A stretch of DNA of 64,000 nt, from positions 372,001 to 436,000 of the forward strand of contig NZ_SLWN01000004.1 of the NCBI RefSeq assembly GCF_004342025.1, written 5' to 3'. This document shows, piece after piece, positions 35,212-44,083 of the stretch. This DNA is from Kribbella steppae. GTDB lineage: Bacteria; Actinomycetota; Actinomycetes; Propionibacteriales; Kribbellaceae. A program made the translations under genes and the position numbers. Position 1 is the stretch's first letter. Every line of letters starts with the position of its first letter. The notes beneath the pieces are model-generated. The model was not told the origin of the DNA. It did not search any database and worked only from the letters and a program-made list of their open reading frames with translations.

Positions 35212-37449
35212 ATGAGTGAGAGCCAGGCGTTCCAGGGTCGTATCGGCCTGACACATCTGGATTCCGTGCCGCACTGGTCGCCTGTCCGGACACCAGGAGC
35301 CTCGGCGCCGAACGTCGTCTACGTGGTTCTCGATGACGTCGGGTTCGCCGATCTCGGCTGCTTCGGCTCGGAGATCGACACCCCGACGATCGACGGTCTC
35401 GCCGCCGACGGGCTGCGCTACATCAACTTCCATGCGACACCGTTGTGCTCGCCGACCCGGGCGTCTCTGCTGACCGGGCGGAACCACCACTCGGTCGGCA
35501 TGCGCCTGCTGTCCAACCTGGACACCGGCTACCCGAACGGCCGCGGCCACGTCACGAAGGCCGCAGCGACCTTGGCCGAGATGCTGGTCGACGCCGGCTA
35601 CAACACGATGTGCGTCGGCAAGTGGCACCTGGCTCCGACTGAGCACACCACCGCGTCCGGTCCGTACGATCAGTGGCCGCTCGGGCGGGGATTCGAGCGG
35701 TACTACGGCTTCCTCGAGGCCGAGACCGATTGCTTCTATCCCGAGCTCTACTCGGACAACCACGCGATCGAGGCTCCTGGGCGGCCGGAGGACGGCTATC
35801 ACCTGACCACCGACCTGGTCGACCAGGCGATCTCCTTCGTCCGGGCCCAGACCTCGGTCACGCCGGACAAGCCGTTCTTCCTCCATCTCGCGTTCGCCGC
35901 CGCGCACGCACCCCATCAGGCTCCACAGGAATTCCTCGACAAGTACCGCGGTCGCTATGACGAGGGCTGGGACGTCGTCCGGGAGGTACGGTTCGCGCGG
36001 CAGAAGGAACTCGGCGTCATTCCGCCCGACACCCGGCTGCCACCTCGCAACGACGGGGTGGACCCATGGGCGAATCTCACCGCCGACGAGCAGCGGCTGT
36101 TCGCTCGCCTGCAAGAGGCGTACGCCGCGATGCTCGACCACACCGATGCCGAGCTGCGCCGGTTCGTCGACGCCTTGGCGGCTTTGGATCGGCTCGACAA
36201 CACCATGCTTGTGCTCTTGTCTGACAACGGTGCAAGTCAGGAAGGTGGCCGGCGCGGCTCGCTCAACCCGGCAGCCTTTCAGAACGGCATCGAACCGGAC
36301 TTCGCCTGGAACCTGGAGCACCTCGACGAGATCGGCGGACCACGCGGTCACTCGAACTACCCCTGGGGCTGGGCGCAGGCAGGTAATACGCCGTTCCGGC
36401 GCTACAAGCAGAACACCCACGAGGGCGGCGTACGGGTACCGCTGATCGTGAGGTATCCCGACGCGATCGCCGACCCCGGCGTGGTCCGCTCACAGTTCCA
36501 CCACGTCACCGACATCACGCCGACTGTGCTCGACGTCGTCCGTGTGGAGGCGCCGGAGGTCTACCGGGGTGTGCCGCAGCTCCCCATCCACGGCACTCCC
36601 CTGACCTACACCTTCAACGACGGCGCGGCGCCGACCCGTCATCGCACGCAGTACTTCGAGATGTTCGGTCACCGCGCCATCTGGCACGACGGATGGAAAG
36701 CCGTCGCCTATCACCAGCGCGGCACGGACTACGCCGACGACCGATGGGAGCTGTTCGACACCGCGACCGACTGGTCGGAGTCCGACGACGTCGCTGCCCG
36801 CTACCCGGACAAGCTCAACGAGCTCCAGCAGCGGTTCTGGGCCGAGGCAGGCAAGTACGACGTCCTGCCGCTCGACGACCGTGGCTTCGCCGTACGGGCC
36901 AAGGTGGCCAGGCCGGGATCGATTCGCGCCCGCCGCCGGTTCGTCTACTACCGTGGGATGCCGCACCTGCCCGCAGCTGCGTGCCCGCCGACGATGAATC
37001 GCTCGCACCGCATCACGGCCTTTGTCGAGCGCGCCGCGTCGGACGGTGACGGAGTGCTGGTCGCTCTGGGCGGCGTAGCCACCGGGTTCTCCTTGTTCGT
37101 CAAGGACAGTTGTCTGACGTTCGACCACAACTACCTTGGTCAACACACCGTCGTACGCTCCCAATCCCCCATTCCCGTGGGGACGACGGAACTCGCGGTC
37201 AGCGTCGAGCAGACCGGAGACCGCACCGCATCCGTGCGACTACTGGTCGGTGCGAAGGAGGTCGCTTCCGGCAAGCTCGACGCCGTACTACCGCACTTCC
37301 ACGGCTGGGAGGGCTTGGACGTCGGCCAGGACGGCGCGTCCCCGGTCTCGTCCGAGTACGACGACACCTTTCCCTACCAGGGCCAGCTCGACCGCGTCGT
37401 GATCGACCTCGAGGACGACGACGTACCGCTGTTCGAAACCGTCGACTAG
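35212..37449 (+). CDS. Arylsulfatase, cysteine type
   Basis: 745 residues, the size of large arylsulfatases. Metal site VVYVVLDDVGFADLGCFG, active-site signature LCSPTRASLLTGRNHHSVG with Cys79 as formylglycine precursor, GKWHL, and LVLLSDNGASQEGG; a C-terminal beta-rich domain of ~200 residues. No signal peptide. ATG 35212 has GGAGG 3 bases upstream, and TTGACA at 35125-35130 may belong to a promoter. The two sulfatases of this window need a formylglycine-generating enzyme that is not seen here in active form. Confidence 0.92.
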   Translation: MSESQAFQGRIGLTHLDSVPHWSPVRTPGASAPNVVYVVLDDVGFADLGCFGSEIDTPTIDGLAADGLRYINFHATPLCSPTRASLLTGRNHHSVGMRLLSNLDTGYPNGRGHVTKAAATLAEMLVDAGYNTMCVGKWHLAPTEHTTASGPYDQWPLGRGFERYYGFLEAETDCFYPELYSDNHAIEAPGRPEDGYHLTTDLVDQAISFVRAQTSVTPDKPFFLHLAFAAAHAPHQAPQEFLDKYRGRYDEGWDVVREVRFARQKELGVIPPDTRLPPRNDGVDPWANLTADEQRLFARLQEAYAAMLDHTDAELRRFVDALAALDRLDNTMLVLLSDNGASQEGGRRGSLNPAAFQNGIEPDFAWNLEHLDEIGGPRGHSNYPWGWAQAGNTPFRRYKQNTHEGGVRVPLIVRYPDAIADPGVVRSQFHHVTDITPTVLDVVRVEAPEVYRGVPQLPIHGTPLTYTFNDGAAPTRHRTQYFEMFGHRAIWHDGWKAVAYHQRGTDYADDRWELFDTATDWSESDDVAARYPDKLNELQQRFWAEAGKYDVLPLDDRGFAVRAKVARPGSIRARRRFVYYRGMPHLPAAACPPTMNRSHRITAFVERAASDGDGVLVALGGVATGFSLFVKDSCLTFDHNYLGQHTVVRSQSPIPVGTTELAVSVEQTGDRTASVRLLVGAKEVASGKLDAVLPHFHGWEGLDVGQDGASPVSSEYDDTFPYQGQLDRVVIDLEDDDVPLFETVD

Positions 37450-37622
37450 GACTCAACAACCCTGAGGGCCGAAGCCCTTGTGGGCGTATCTCACCAGGTC
37501 AATACTCGATGGCAGGTGGTCGAAGGCCGCCGATTTGGTCGCGGGGGGCGCCGCAAGGGCAGATCAGCCAAGGAGGATTTACCTGACGTCACCTCGCTGC
37601 CCAGGGATGTGGAGGGGAAGCG

Positions 37623-37889
37623 ATGTCGATTCCGGAGCTCGAGGACCTCAAGAGAGAGGTCCGGGAAATGCTTCAGAACTTGGAGCTGGTGACCGACGCG
37701 GAGTGGCGGAACTACATCAAGGTCCGCGACATTCTGGCGTCCGACTCAGATTCCGGGCTTGGTGATCTGCATGCCGGAGGTGCTTTCAAGTGCGCGATGA
37801 TGGGAATCTTCGAGACCCAGGCTGGACCGGGTCAGCCCGGCGAGTTTGACGCCGGCACCGTTCAGCGGTTCGCCGACCTCGGCGGATGA
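37623..37889 (+). CDS. Candidate TOMM (azol(in)e-peptide) precursor
   Basis: 88 residues, directly upstream of and overlapping the cyclodehydratase by 4 bp (ATGA), with GGAGGGG before ATG 37623. The first ~38 residues are acidic and helical (SIPELEDLKREVREMLQNLE, TDAEWRNYIKVRDILA), like a leader peptide. Then come SDSDSG, a GG at 52-53, one Cys (57), and a Gly/Pro-rich tail ending ADLGG. Cyclisable residues are few: Ser40/42/44, Cys57, Thr65, Thr79. Codon use is less GC3-biased than the neighbours (AGA, TCA, GAT, GGA). It could instead be a small accessory protein; the precursor call rests mainly on position. Confidence 0.6.
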   Translation: MSIPELEDLKREVREMLQNLELVTDAEWRNYIKVRDILASDSDSGLGDLHAGGAFKCAMMGIFETQAGPGQPGEFDAGTVQRFADLGG

Positions 37890-40231
37890 CCTCGGGGCAG
37901 GTGAAGACCGGGCCGTTCATCGTGCCGGTCCCCGGGCTGGACGTCGTCGACGTCTCCTCGTCGAACGCAGCAGGCCACGATGGTCGTCCAGCCCCTGACG
38001 CCGTGCTCAGAACGCCGTCGGCGATGCTGCGGCTGGAGCCCGGGGTCGCGCAGTTGGTGCGGGACCGCATCCTGCCGGCGCTCGCCCAGCCGCGAACCCG
38101 CGGGGATCTGCTGGACGACCTGTCCGATCTGCCCGCGGCCGAGCTCGACCGGTTGATCGGCTCGCTACTAAGGGCCGGCGTCCTGGCAGAGGTGGACAAC
38201 GATCTGGATCTGCTACCCAGCTGGCTGTACCTGGTGTCGTCGTCGGCCCACGAGCGGGCGGCGGTCGGCAGGCGGCTGGCCGCGTTACGCGTCGTCCTGA
38301 TCGGGCGCGCGGATCTCGCCGACGCGGTCCACGCGGCGTTGACCGGGGCCGGGCTCGTGCCCGACCGTCTGGTCCGGGCGCTGTACCCGCGGCAGCGTGA
38401 AGATCTGCCGGCGTTGATGGCGGGTGCGGATCTCGTCGTCGCGGCCGGTGATGGCGCGCTTCCGGTTCTGCATTCGTGGGTCAACCAGGTCGGTCTGCAG
38501 TTGGACATACCGACGCTGCACGTCGACCTACAGGGTCCCCGGGCGACCCTCGGTCCACTAGTGCTGCCCGGTCGGAGTCCCTGCTACCTGTGCTGGCGGA
38601 TGCGTGCGCTGGCTTGCGAGGAGGACTTCACCGCTGCGATGGCGCTCGAGGAAGGGCTCGACGCCCTCCGGCCCTCGAATGCCGCGGTCAAGCCGGTGCT
38701 GCCGGCACTCCTGCCGCTGGTCACCGGCGCGGTCGTTGCCGAGTTGTTCGCGCACACGCTGGCGATCGCGCCGCCGCGACTGCGCGCCGGCGTGCTCACG
38801 CTCGACGCCCTCGGCGGCGCCGAGAAGCTGCATCCGGTGCTGCCACGCCCGGACTGCCCGGCGTGTGCAAAAAAAGGCCGCCGGCCAGAGGCGGCCGTTC
38901 AGGCTGACGCTGGTCTAGGCACGACCGACTTCGATGGCATCGAGCGGCTCGCGGTCGATCCACTGTGCGGGCTCATCCGCACGCTGGAGGTGATCCCGAA
39001 AGACGTCGACGAGCCAGAGCGACCGCTGATCCTCCGCGCCGAGATCGCGAACGCCAACTTCCGCGCCGGCCGCAATGCCTTCGTCTCCTGCTCGGGCAAG
39101 GGCTGGACCTGGCAGGAAGCTCGTGAAAGCGCACTCGGCGAGGCCGTCGAACGGTACGCCGCGATGACCTGGCAACCCGAGCGCAGGCTCACTTCGACGT
39201 ACGACGGGCTGGATCGGCCCGGGCTGCATCCGCGGGACCTGGTGCTGTTCGCAGATCACCAGTACGACGTCGTGCAGTACCAACGGTGGCGGCCGGAGAC
39301 CGAACTCGAGTGGGTGCCGGCACAGTCGCTGGTGACCGGCGACGAGGTCTGGATTCCCTTACTGGCAACGCATTTGGGCTACCGCCCGCCGACCGCAGCC
39401 GCACTGTTCCCGTCCACGTCGAACGGGTTCGCGGCTGGGCCGGATTGGCCCGACGCCACGCTGCGGGCGCTACTCGAGGTGATCGAGCGGGACGCCTTCG
39501 CGATCGCCTGGTCGCATCGGCTCCCTGGCCGGTGTGTGGCCGCCGCCGACGTACCGGACGAACAGACCCGCACGATCGCCGCGGCGCACGCGCGGCGTGG
39601 TGTCGAGCTCGTGGTACACCTGCTGCCGACCGACACGTCGACGTCCGTCGCCCTGGCCATCGCGTGGTCGGACCGGGCACCGGCCGCCGTGATCGGCGCC
39701 GCTGCCGCGCTGGAGCCGATCGCCGCCGCCCGCTCCGCGGTGCTCGAGGTCATGCAGGTGCGGCCGATGTTGCGTACCAGGCTCCGGCGGTCCGCGGTCC
39801 GGGCCCGAGTGGCGGAACTGGCGTCCGCGCCGTCCAAAGTCACGAGCCTCGACGACCACGATCTGGTGTACGCCGACCCGGCAGCGGCTGCCGCCGGGAT
39901 GCGGTTCCTCCGCGAGGCACCACAGGAGCCGTGGCCGGACTCCGTACCCTCGCTGCTTGCTCAGGGCAACGATAGCCTCGGATCCCTGACCCGATCGCTG
40001 GCCGAGGTCGCGCCGGATGTGCTCGCCGTGGACGTCACGCCGCCCGATGTCGCCGGCCTCGGAGTGCGGGTCGTCCGCGGTGTGGTGCCAGGGTTCGTGC
40101 CGATCTGGTTCGGTGCGGGCCAAGCCCGGCTTGGCGGCTCCCGCCTGCTGGAGATGCCGGCCAGGATCGGGCTGCGACCGGGGCCGGCGCGGTTGGACGA
40201 GCTGAACCTCGATCCGCACCCACTCGCGTGA
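37886..40231 (+). CDS. Fused E1-like/YcaO TOMM cyclodehydratase
   Basis: 781 residues. Residues 1-110 form a winged-helix leader-binding (RRE-like) part, then an ocin-ThiF-like E1 domain with a four-Cys zinc site (CYLC 233-236, CPAC 324-327). Residues ~345-781 are the YcaO domain with ATP-site helices (SALGEAVERYA near 415-425; EVIERDAFAIAW near 531-542) and a C-terminal PHP-type ending (DPHPLA). Such proteins use ATP to convert Cys/Ser/Thr of a peptide to azolines. Operon: precursor (4-bp overlap) - this gene - SagB (9-bp gap). An A7 run and hairpin lie at the domain border. Confidence 0.9.
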   Translation: MTSGQVKTGPFIVPVPGLDVVDVSSSNAAGHDGRPAPDAVLRTPSAMLRLEPGVAQLVRDRILPALAQPRTRGDLLDDLSDLPAAELDRLIGSLLRAGVLAEVDNDLDLLPSWLYLVSSSAHERAAVGRRLAALRVVLIGRADLADAVHAALTGAGLVPDRLVRALYPRQREDLPALMAGADLVVAAGDGALPVLHSWVNQVGLQLDIPTLHVDLQGPRATLGPLVLPGRSPCYLCWRMRALACEEDFTAAMALEEGLDALRPSNAAVKPVLPALLPLVTGAVVAELFAHTLAIAPPRLRAGVLTLDALGGAEKLHPVLPRPDCPACAKKGRRPEAAVQADAGLGTTDFDGIERLAVDPLCGLIRTLEVIPKDVDEPERPLILRAEIANANFRAGRNAFVSCSGKGWTWQEARESALGEAVERYAAMTWQPERRLTSTYDGLDRPGLHPRDLVLFADHQYDVVQYQRWRPETELEWVPAQSLVTGDEVWIPLLATHLGYRPPTAAALFPSTSNGFAAGPDWPDATLRALLEVIERDAFAIAWSHRLPGRCVAAADVPDEQTRTIAAAHARRGVELVVHLLPTDTSTSVALAIAWSDRAPAAVIGAAAALEPIAAARSAVLEVMQVRPMLRTRLRRSAVRARVAELASAPSKVTSLDDHDLVYADPAAAAAGMRFLREAPQEPWPDSVPSLLAQGNDSLGSLTRSLAEVAPDVLAVDVTPPDVAGLGVRVVRGVVPGFVPIWFGAGQARLGGSRLLEMPARIGLRPGPARLDELNLDPHPLA
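38869..38896. other. In-phase A7 slippery run plus perfect GC hairpin inside the YcaO gene
   Basis: A7 at 38869-38875 is read as GCA AAA AAA, so the heptamer A AAA AAA is in phase for -1 slippage. It is followed without gap by a perfect 7-bp stem (GGCCGCC 38876-38882, GGCGGCC 38890-38896). A -1 shift would add ten residues and stop at 38905-38907, giving ~340 residues that end just after the CPAC zinc motif. On the minus strand the same bases are a textbook intrinsic terminator (hairpin then T7). Confidence 0.7.
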
Positions 40232-40240
40232 GGACGGCCA

Positions 40241-41047
40241 ATGACCCCTGACCCCGCCGCCTTCCGCACCAGTCAACCCCTGGCCTGGACCTACCACCGT
40301 GGGACCGAGGGTCGGCTGTTCACCACCCCGGAGGCGATCTCGCCGCCACCACAGCCGGGACGGGAGGATCCGACGGCACGGTGGGTGCCGTTGCCGCCCG
40401 GCGTACGGGTCGACGCACCGCTGGCCGAACTGATCCGCGACCGCGTGTCCTGCCGCGCATTTCGCGACCGGCCGATCAGCCTCGCGGAGTTGGCCACCCT
40501 GCTGCGGGCCGGGTACGGCACCGTTGGAGTGACCGACGACGGCCCGTTGTACATGGTCGACCGCGCGGTGCCGTCCGCCGGTGGGCTCTACCCGCTCGAA
40601 CTCAGCTTGGTTGTGCGCTCGGTGGATGGCCTGCCGGCCGGGGTCTATCACTACGTGCCGCTCGCGGACGGCCTGGAGCAGGTCCGCGAGCATCCGGTGC
40701 CCGCGCCGCTGGTCAGCTACCTGTTCATGGATCAGCCGTGGGCGGCCGAGGCCGCCGTCGTCCTGGTGCTGTCCGCGGTCTGCGGGCGCAGCATGGTCAA
40801 GTACGGCGACCGCGGGTACCGCTACCTCTTGCTGGAGGCAGGCCATGTGGCCCAGAACCTCGTCCTCGCGGCGACCGGGCTCGACCTCGGTACGGTCAAT
40901 CTCGGTGGCTTCTTCGACGACGAACTGTCCGGGCTGCTGGGCCTCGATATCGAGTCCGAGATCGTGCTGTACGGCACGGCCGTCGGCCACCCGTCATCCG
41001 GCAACCGCACTGCCCGCCGCGCTCTCGGTCGGCTGCAAGACAGTTAG
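40241..41047 (+). CDS. SagB/McbC-type FMN-dependent azoline dehydrogenase
   Basis: 268 residues of the SagB/ThcOx nitroreductase family. FMN-site RVSCRAFRDRPIS, PSAGGLYPLELSLVV and the Lys187-Tyr188 pair in MVKYGDRGYRYLLLEAGH, which corresponds to the conserved catalytic Lys/Tyr of TOMM dehydrogenases; GHVAQNLVLAATGLDLGTVNLGGF completes the fold. It oxidises azolines to azoles, so products of this cassette should carry at least one azole. It starts 9 bp after the cyclodehydratase and overlaps the convergent regulator by 4 bp. Confidence 0.9.
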   Translation: MTPDPAAFRTSQPLAWTYHRGTEGRLFTTPEAISPPPQPGREDPTARWVPLPPGVRVDAPLAELIRDRVSCRAFRDRPISLAELATLLRAGYGTVGVTDDGPLYMVDRAVPSAGGLYPLELSLVVRSVDGLPAGVYHYVPLADGLEQVREHPVPAPLVSYLFMDQPWAAEAAVVLVLSAVCGRSMVKYGDRGYRYLLLEAGHVAQNLVLAATGLDLGTVNLGGFFDDELSGLLGLDIESEIVLYGTAVGHPSSGNRTARRALGRLQDS

Positions 41048-44028
41048 TCCTGGAGGTTCGTCGACGATTGGTCGAGTCTGACGGCCAGGGCCGCAACCTC
41101 GCGACGCGATGACGTCCCGGTCTTGTGCAGCAGGTTCGACACGTGCACGCTGACCGTCTTCTCACTGATGAACAGGGCCTTCGCGATCTCGCCGTACGTC
41201 CGGCCTGCGACCAGGTGGGAGAGCACCTCGTGCTCGCGCTTCGTCAAGGAGTCGAAGGGTGCCGGTGGCTGGACGCGTGCGGCCGCCGGTTCCCCGAGCG
41301 AGATCCTGCCGACGGCGGCCAGTGTCTCGACCTGGTGCAGCAGGGGGCGCGCGCCGACCTCGACGGCGAAGCGGTAGGCGGATCTCAGCGGTCTGGCGAC
41401 GACAGCCCGGATGGCTCCCTCGTCGAACAGAGCCTGTGCCCACCGCCAGGAGGCGACCGCCTCGTCCCACCGCAGGCCCGCGGCGTCACACCGGCGTGCG
41501 GCGTCCTCCCAGGCGGCTGATGTGGATGTCTGCGCCGCGCCCCTTGCGGCCTCCGCGGTGAACAACGCCTGCATCGCAGGCTGGATCAGATCCTCGGAGC
41601 CGCCGACCTCGAAAGCTGGCGGAAGCATGCTTCGGCGCACGATCAGGAGGTCGTCGTAGGCCGCTCGCACCGCCAGGACGTCTTCGCTGTCGCCTCGATC
41701 CCGCGCCGCCTCCATCAGGTCGGCCGCGGCCCGTGCACCCCACACCAGCATCTCGTCCGCGTCACGGGTGTCGGCGGCGAGGACTGCCAGCGTTCGTGAC
41801 ATCAGATCGAGGGCCTGCCCGTCCCCGCCCGTGGCGAGCAGATACTCGGCCAGGACGGTCTGCGCTGACAATCCGGCCCGGTTCTCGACGTCCGGCATCA
41901 ACTCCTTGGCTCGTTGCAGGTGCATTCCCGCCACGTCGAGGTCTCCTCGCCGGACCGACAACGAGGCCGCGCTCAGCCTGACCATTGCGCTCGCATTCGG
42001 CATGCCGGCCAGGGAAAGACCCTCACGGATGACGCCATCGGCTTCGGCCAAGCGTCCGAACATCAACAGGTGATGAGCCAGCAGGCCGGCAGCGAAGACC
42101 GCCACCGACAGGGCGCCGGCGCCGATGGCGAACGGGAGGAAGTCCCTCGTCAGCTCGACGCAATCCTTGATCCGACCTCGCCGGCCCAGGTAGTTCTGCC
42201 TGATCACCAGAGTCCGCCAGATCAGTTCGGGGTCGCCGGTCAGTTGGGCGTAACGTAGGCCTGCCGCGGTATCGGGATCGGAACGCTCACCGTTCGCATC
42301 GACATTTCCACGAACCGCGTAGGCCAGACCCAGCGCCGCGTTCGACCCTGATCGATGGGCTGCCTGGACCGCGTCCTCGCCGTACCTACGAGCGATGTCG
42401 GGCTCGTTGTTCCACCATTGACACCAACTCAGATACGCGAGTGCGTCGGCGTACTCCGCACTGTCGGGAGCCGCCCGGCTCAGCTCGACCGCGTGCTCTG
42501 CCTCGGCGATCGGTCTGCCATTGGTTCGGCCGGTGGCCCAGGCGGAGTCTGCCCAACGCCTCAGCAGCCGGCAGGCGTGAAGCGGGTCGGTGCGCTCGTC
42601 TACGAGTTCGAGCGTGCGGGACCACGCCGCGAAGCTCGCCTCGCCGTCGCCGAGCAGATCGTCGGCCCGGGCAACGCGCTCCCAGAGGTCCAGCTCACGA
42701 TGCCGGCCCGCACTGTCCCCGCTGTGGACCATCGGCCAGATACGCACCGCCCGGCGCAGATGGACGGCCTCCTCACGGGGCGCTCTGCTCGCCTTCGCGA
42801 GCTCGGCTGCCCGAAGCGACGCCTCCAGGCATGCCTGCAGATCCCGTGCGCGCTCGTAGTGCTGGGCCAGATCGCCCTGCCGTTGCACCTCGTCGAGGCC
42901 GGTGGCGGAACGAGACGCCAGCGTCTTCGCCCACGCGGCGTGGACGGGTTCGGCCTCGCCCGGGACGAAGGTGGCGTACAGGACCTCGGCCAGCAGTGGA
43001 TGCCGGAACCAGAACCTGTCAGGACCGTGCACCACGCTGATCCCGGCGCTGGTCGCCTCGACAAGCGCGGCCGTCAGCGCCTCGGGCCCGATCCCACCTG
43101 CCGCCGCGACCTCCCTCAGGTCCTCGATCGACGTCGGACGCCCCGCGACCGCCATCACCCGCATGACTTCCCGCCCCGGCGCCGAGAGCCGATGCCAGGC
43201 GGCCAGCAGCGCTCCCGTCAGCTCCGCCGGCAGATCGGCGGGCAGCCCTGCGGCGGTGCTCGTGACGCCCTGGACCAGCAGTTCACTGAGGTACGGATTG
43301 CCGTCGGATCGTCGTACGACCTCGTCCACGAGGCGGTGGTACGGGGAACCACCCAGGAGGAGCGCGAGCTGTTGCTCGGTCTCGTCCCAGCTCAGCCTGT
43401 CCAGCCGGATGTCCGTCACCAACGGCAACCGCCGCAGGTCGGCCAGCCAGGTGTACAACGGATCACCGGACGCGAGCTCCTCGTCCCGGTAGGTGGCCAG
43501 GACCGCCAACCGCTGGCCGCGGAATCCGGCAACCAGGTAGGCCAGCGCATCGCGGGATGCCAGATCGGCCCACTGCACGTCGTCCACGACCAGAACCGTC
43601 GGACCGTGCGAGGCGATCGCCATCACCAGCGCATCCACCACAGACAAGAGCCGGACCCCACTGTCGGACGCGTACCCGCCCAGCGAAGGCAACAACTCCC
43701 CCGCGGCCGGAACAGCATCAAGTACCTCGGACAGTTGGTGGGGTTCGGCGGACTCCACCCAGCCCTCCAACGCGCCGATCAGCGGAACGTACGGCGCGTC
43801 CACGGCTCCGAAACGGACGCATCGGCCCCACAGGACGAACACGCCTTTCGCAGCGGCCTCGTCACACACTGCTCTGACCAGACGCGTCTTACCCACGCCG
43901 GCCTCGCCGTGCACGAACACCGCGCCCGGCCGTCCGTCGACCGCTCCCTGGATCGCCGCCCCGAGAATCCCCCGCTCCTCGATCCGGCCGGCCATCCCAG
44001 ACGAGCTCGCGATCGCTGCCCCTCCCAC
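41044..44028 (-). CDS. LAL-type LuxR regulator with AAA/TPR region
   Basis: 994 residues. Walker A GEAGVGKT (41-48), Walker B TVLVVDDVQWADL, a long helical TPR-like middle, and a C-terminal LuxR HTH (LTKREHEVLSHLVAGRTYGE, SEKTVSVHVSNLL). Large ATP-binding LuxR proteins often activate secondary-metabolite genes, so control of the TOMM cassette is plausible, although the gene is convergent and shares no promoter with it. GTG 44028 is taken as start. Confidence 0.85.
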   Translation of the reverse strand: MGGAAIASSSGMAGRIEERGILGAAIQGAVDGRPGAVFVHGEAGVGKTRLVRAVCDEAAAKGVFVLWGRCVRFGAVDAPYVPLIGALEGWVESAEPHQLSEVLDAVPAAGELLPSLGGYASDSGVRLLSVVDALVMAIASHGPTVLVVDDVQWADLASRDALAYLVAGFRGQRLAVLATYRDEELASGDPLYTWLADLRRLPLVTDIRLDRLSWDETEQQLALLLGGSPYHRLVDEVVRRSDGNPYLSELLVQGVTSTAAGLPADLPAELTGALLAAWHRLSAPGREVMRVMAVAGRPTSIEDLREVAAAGGIGPEALTAALVEATSAGISVVHGPDRFWFRHPLLAEVLYATFVPGEAEPVHAAWAKTLASRSATGLDEVQRQGDLAQHYERARDLQACLEASLRAAELAKASRAPREEAVHLRRAVRIWPMVHSGDSAGRHRELDLWERVARADDLLGDGEASFAAWSRTLELVDERTDPLHACRLLRRWADSAWATGRTNGRPIAEAEHAVELSRAAPDSAEYADALAYLSWCQWWNNEPDIARRYGEDAVQAAHRSGSNAALGLAYAVRGNVDANGERSDPDTAAGLRYAQLTGDPELIWRTLVIRQNYLGRRGRIKDCVELTRDFLPFAIGAGALSVAVFAAGLLAHHLLMFGRLAEADGVIREGLSLAGMPNASAMVRLSAASLSVRRGDLDVAGMHLQRAKELMPDVENRAGLSAQTVLAEYLLATGGDGQALDLMSRTLAVLAADTRDADEMLVWGARAAADLMEAARDRGDSEDVLAVRAAYDDLLIVRRSMLPPAFEVGGSEDLIQPAMQALFTAEAARGAAQTSTSAAWEDAARRCDAAGLRWDEAVASWRWAQALFDEGAIRAVVARPLRSAYRFAVEVGARPLLHQVETLAAVGRISLGEPAAARVQPPAPFDSLTKREHEVLSHLVAGRTYGEIAKALFISEKTVSVHVSNLLHKTGTSSRREVAALAVRLDQSSTNLQD

Positions 44029-44083
44029 GGCCCCCAGTCTGACCCCATTGGGCCGGACTGTCTGCAGGGTTTGGAGTGCCCGA

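Noticed and set aside
37571..37577. A very strong AAGGAGG in the gap before the TOMM precursor
   Set aside because: No ATG, GTG or TTG follows at a usable distance; a CTG start would give a frame that is not coding-like. Kept only as a note.
37480..37692. A Ser/Cys/Arg-rich 70-codon frame upstream of the YcaO gene as an alternative RiPP precursor
   Set aside because: It overlaps the 88-residue ORF in another frame, lacks a ribosome binding site at its start, and its Ser/Cys-rich tail is just the shifted reading of the other gene.
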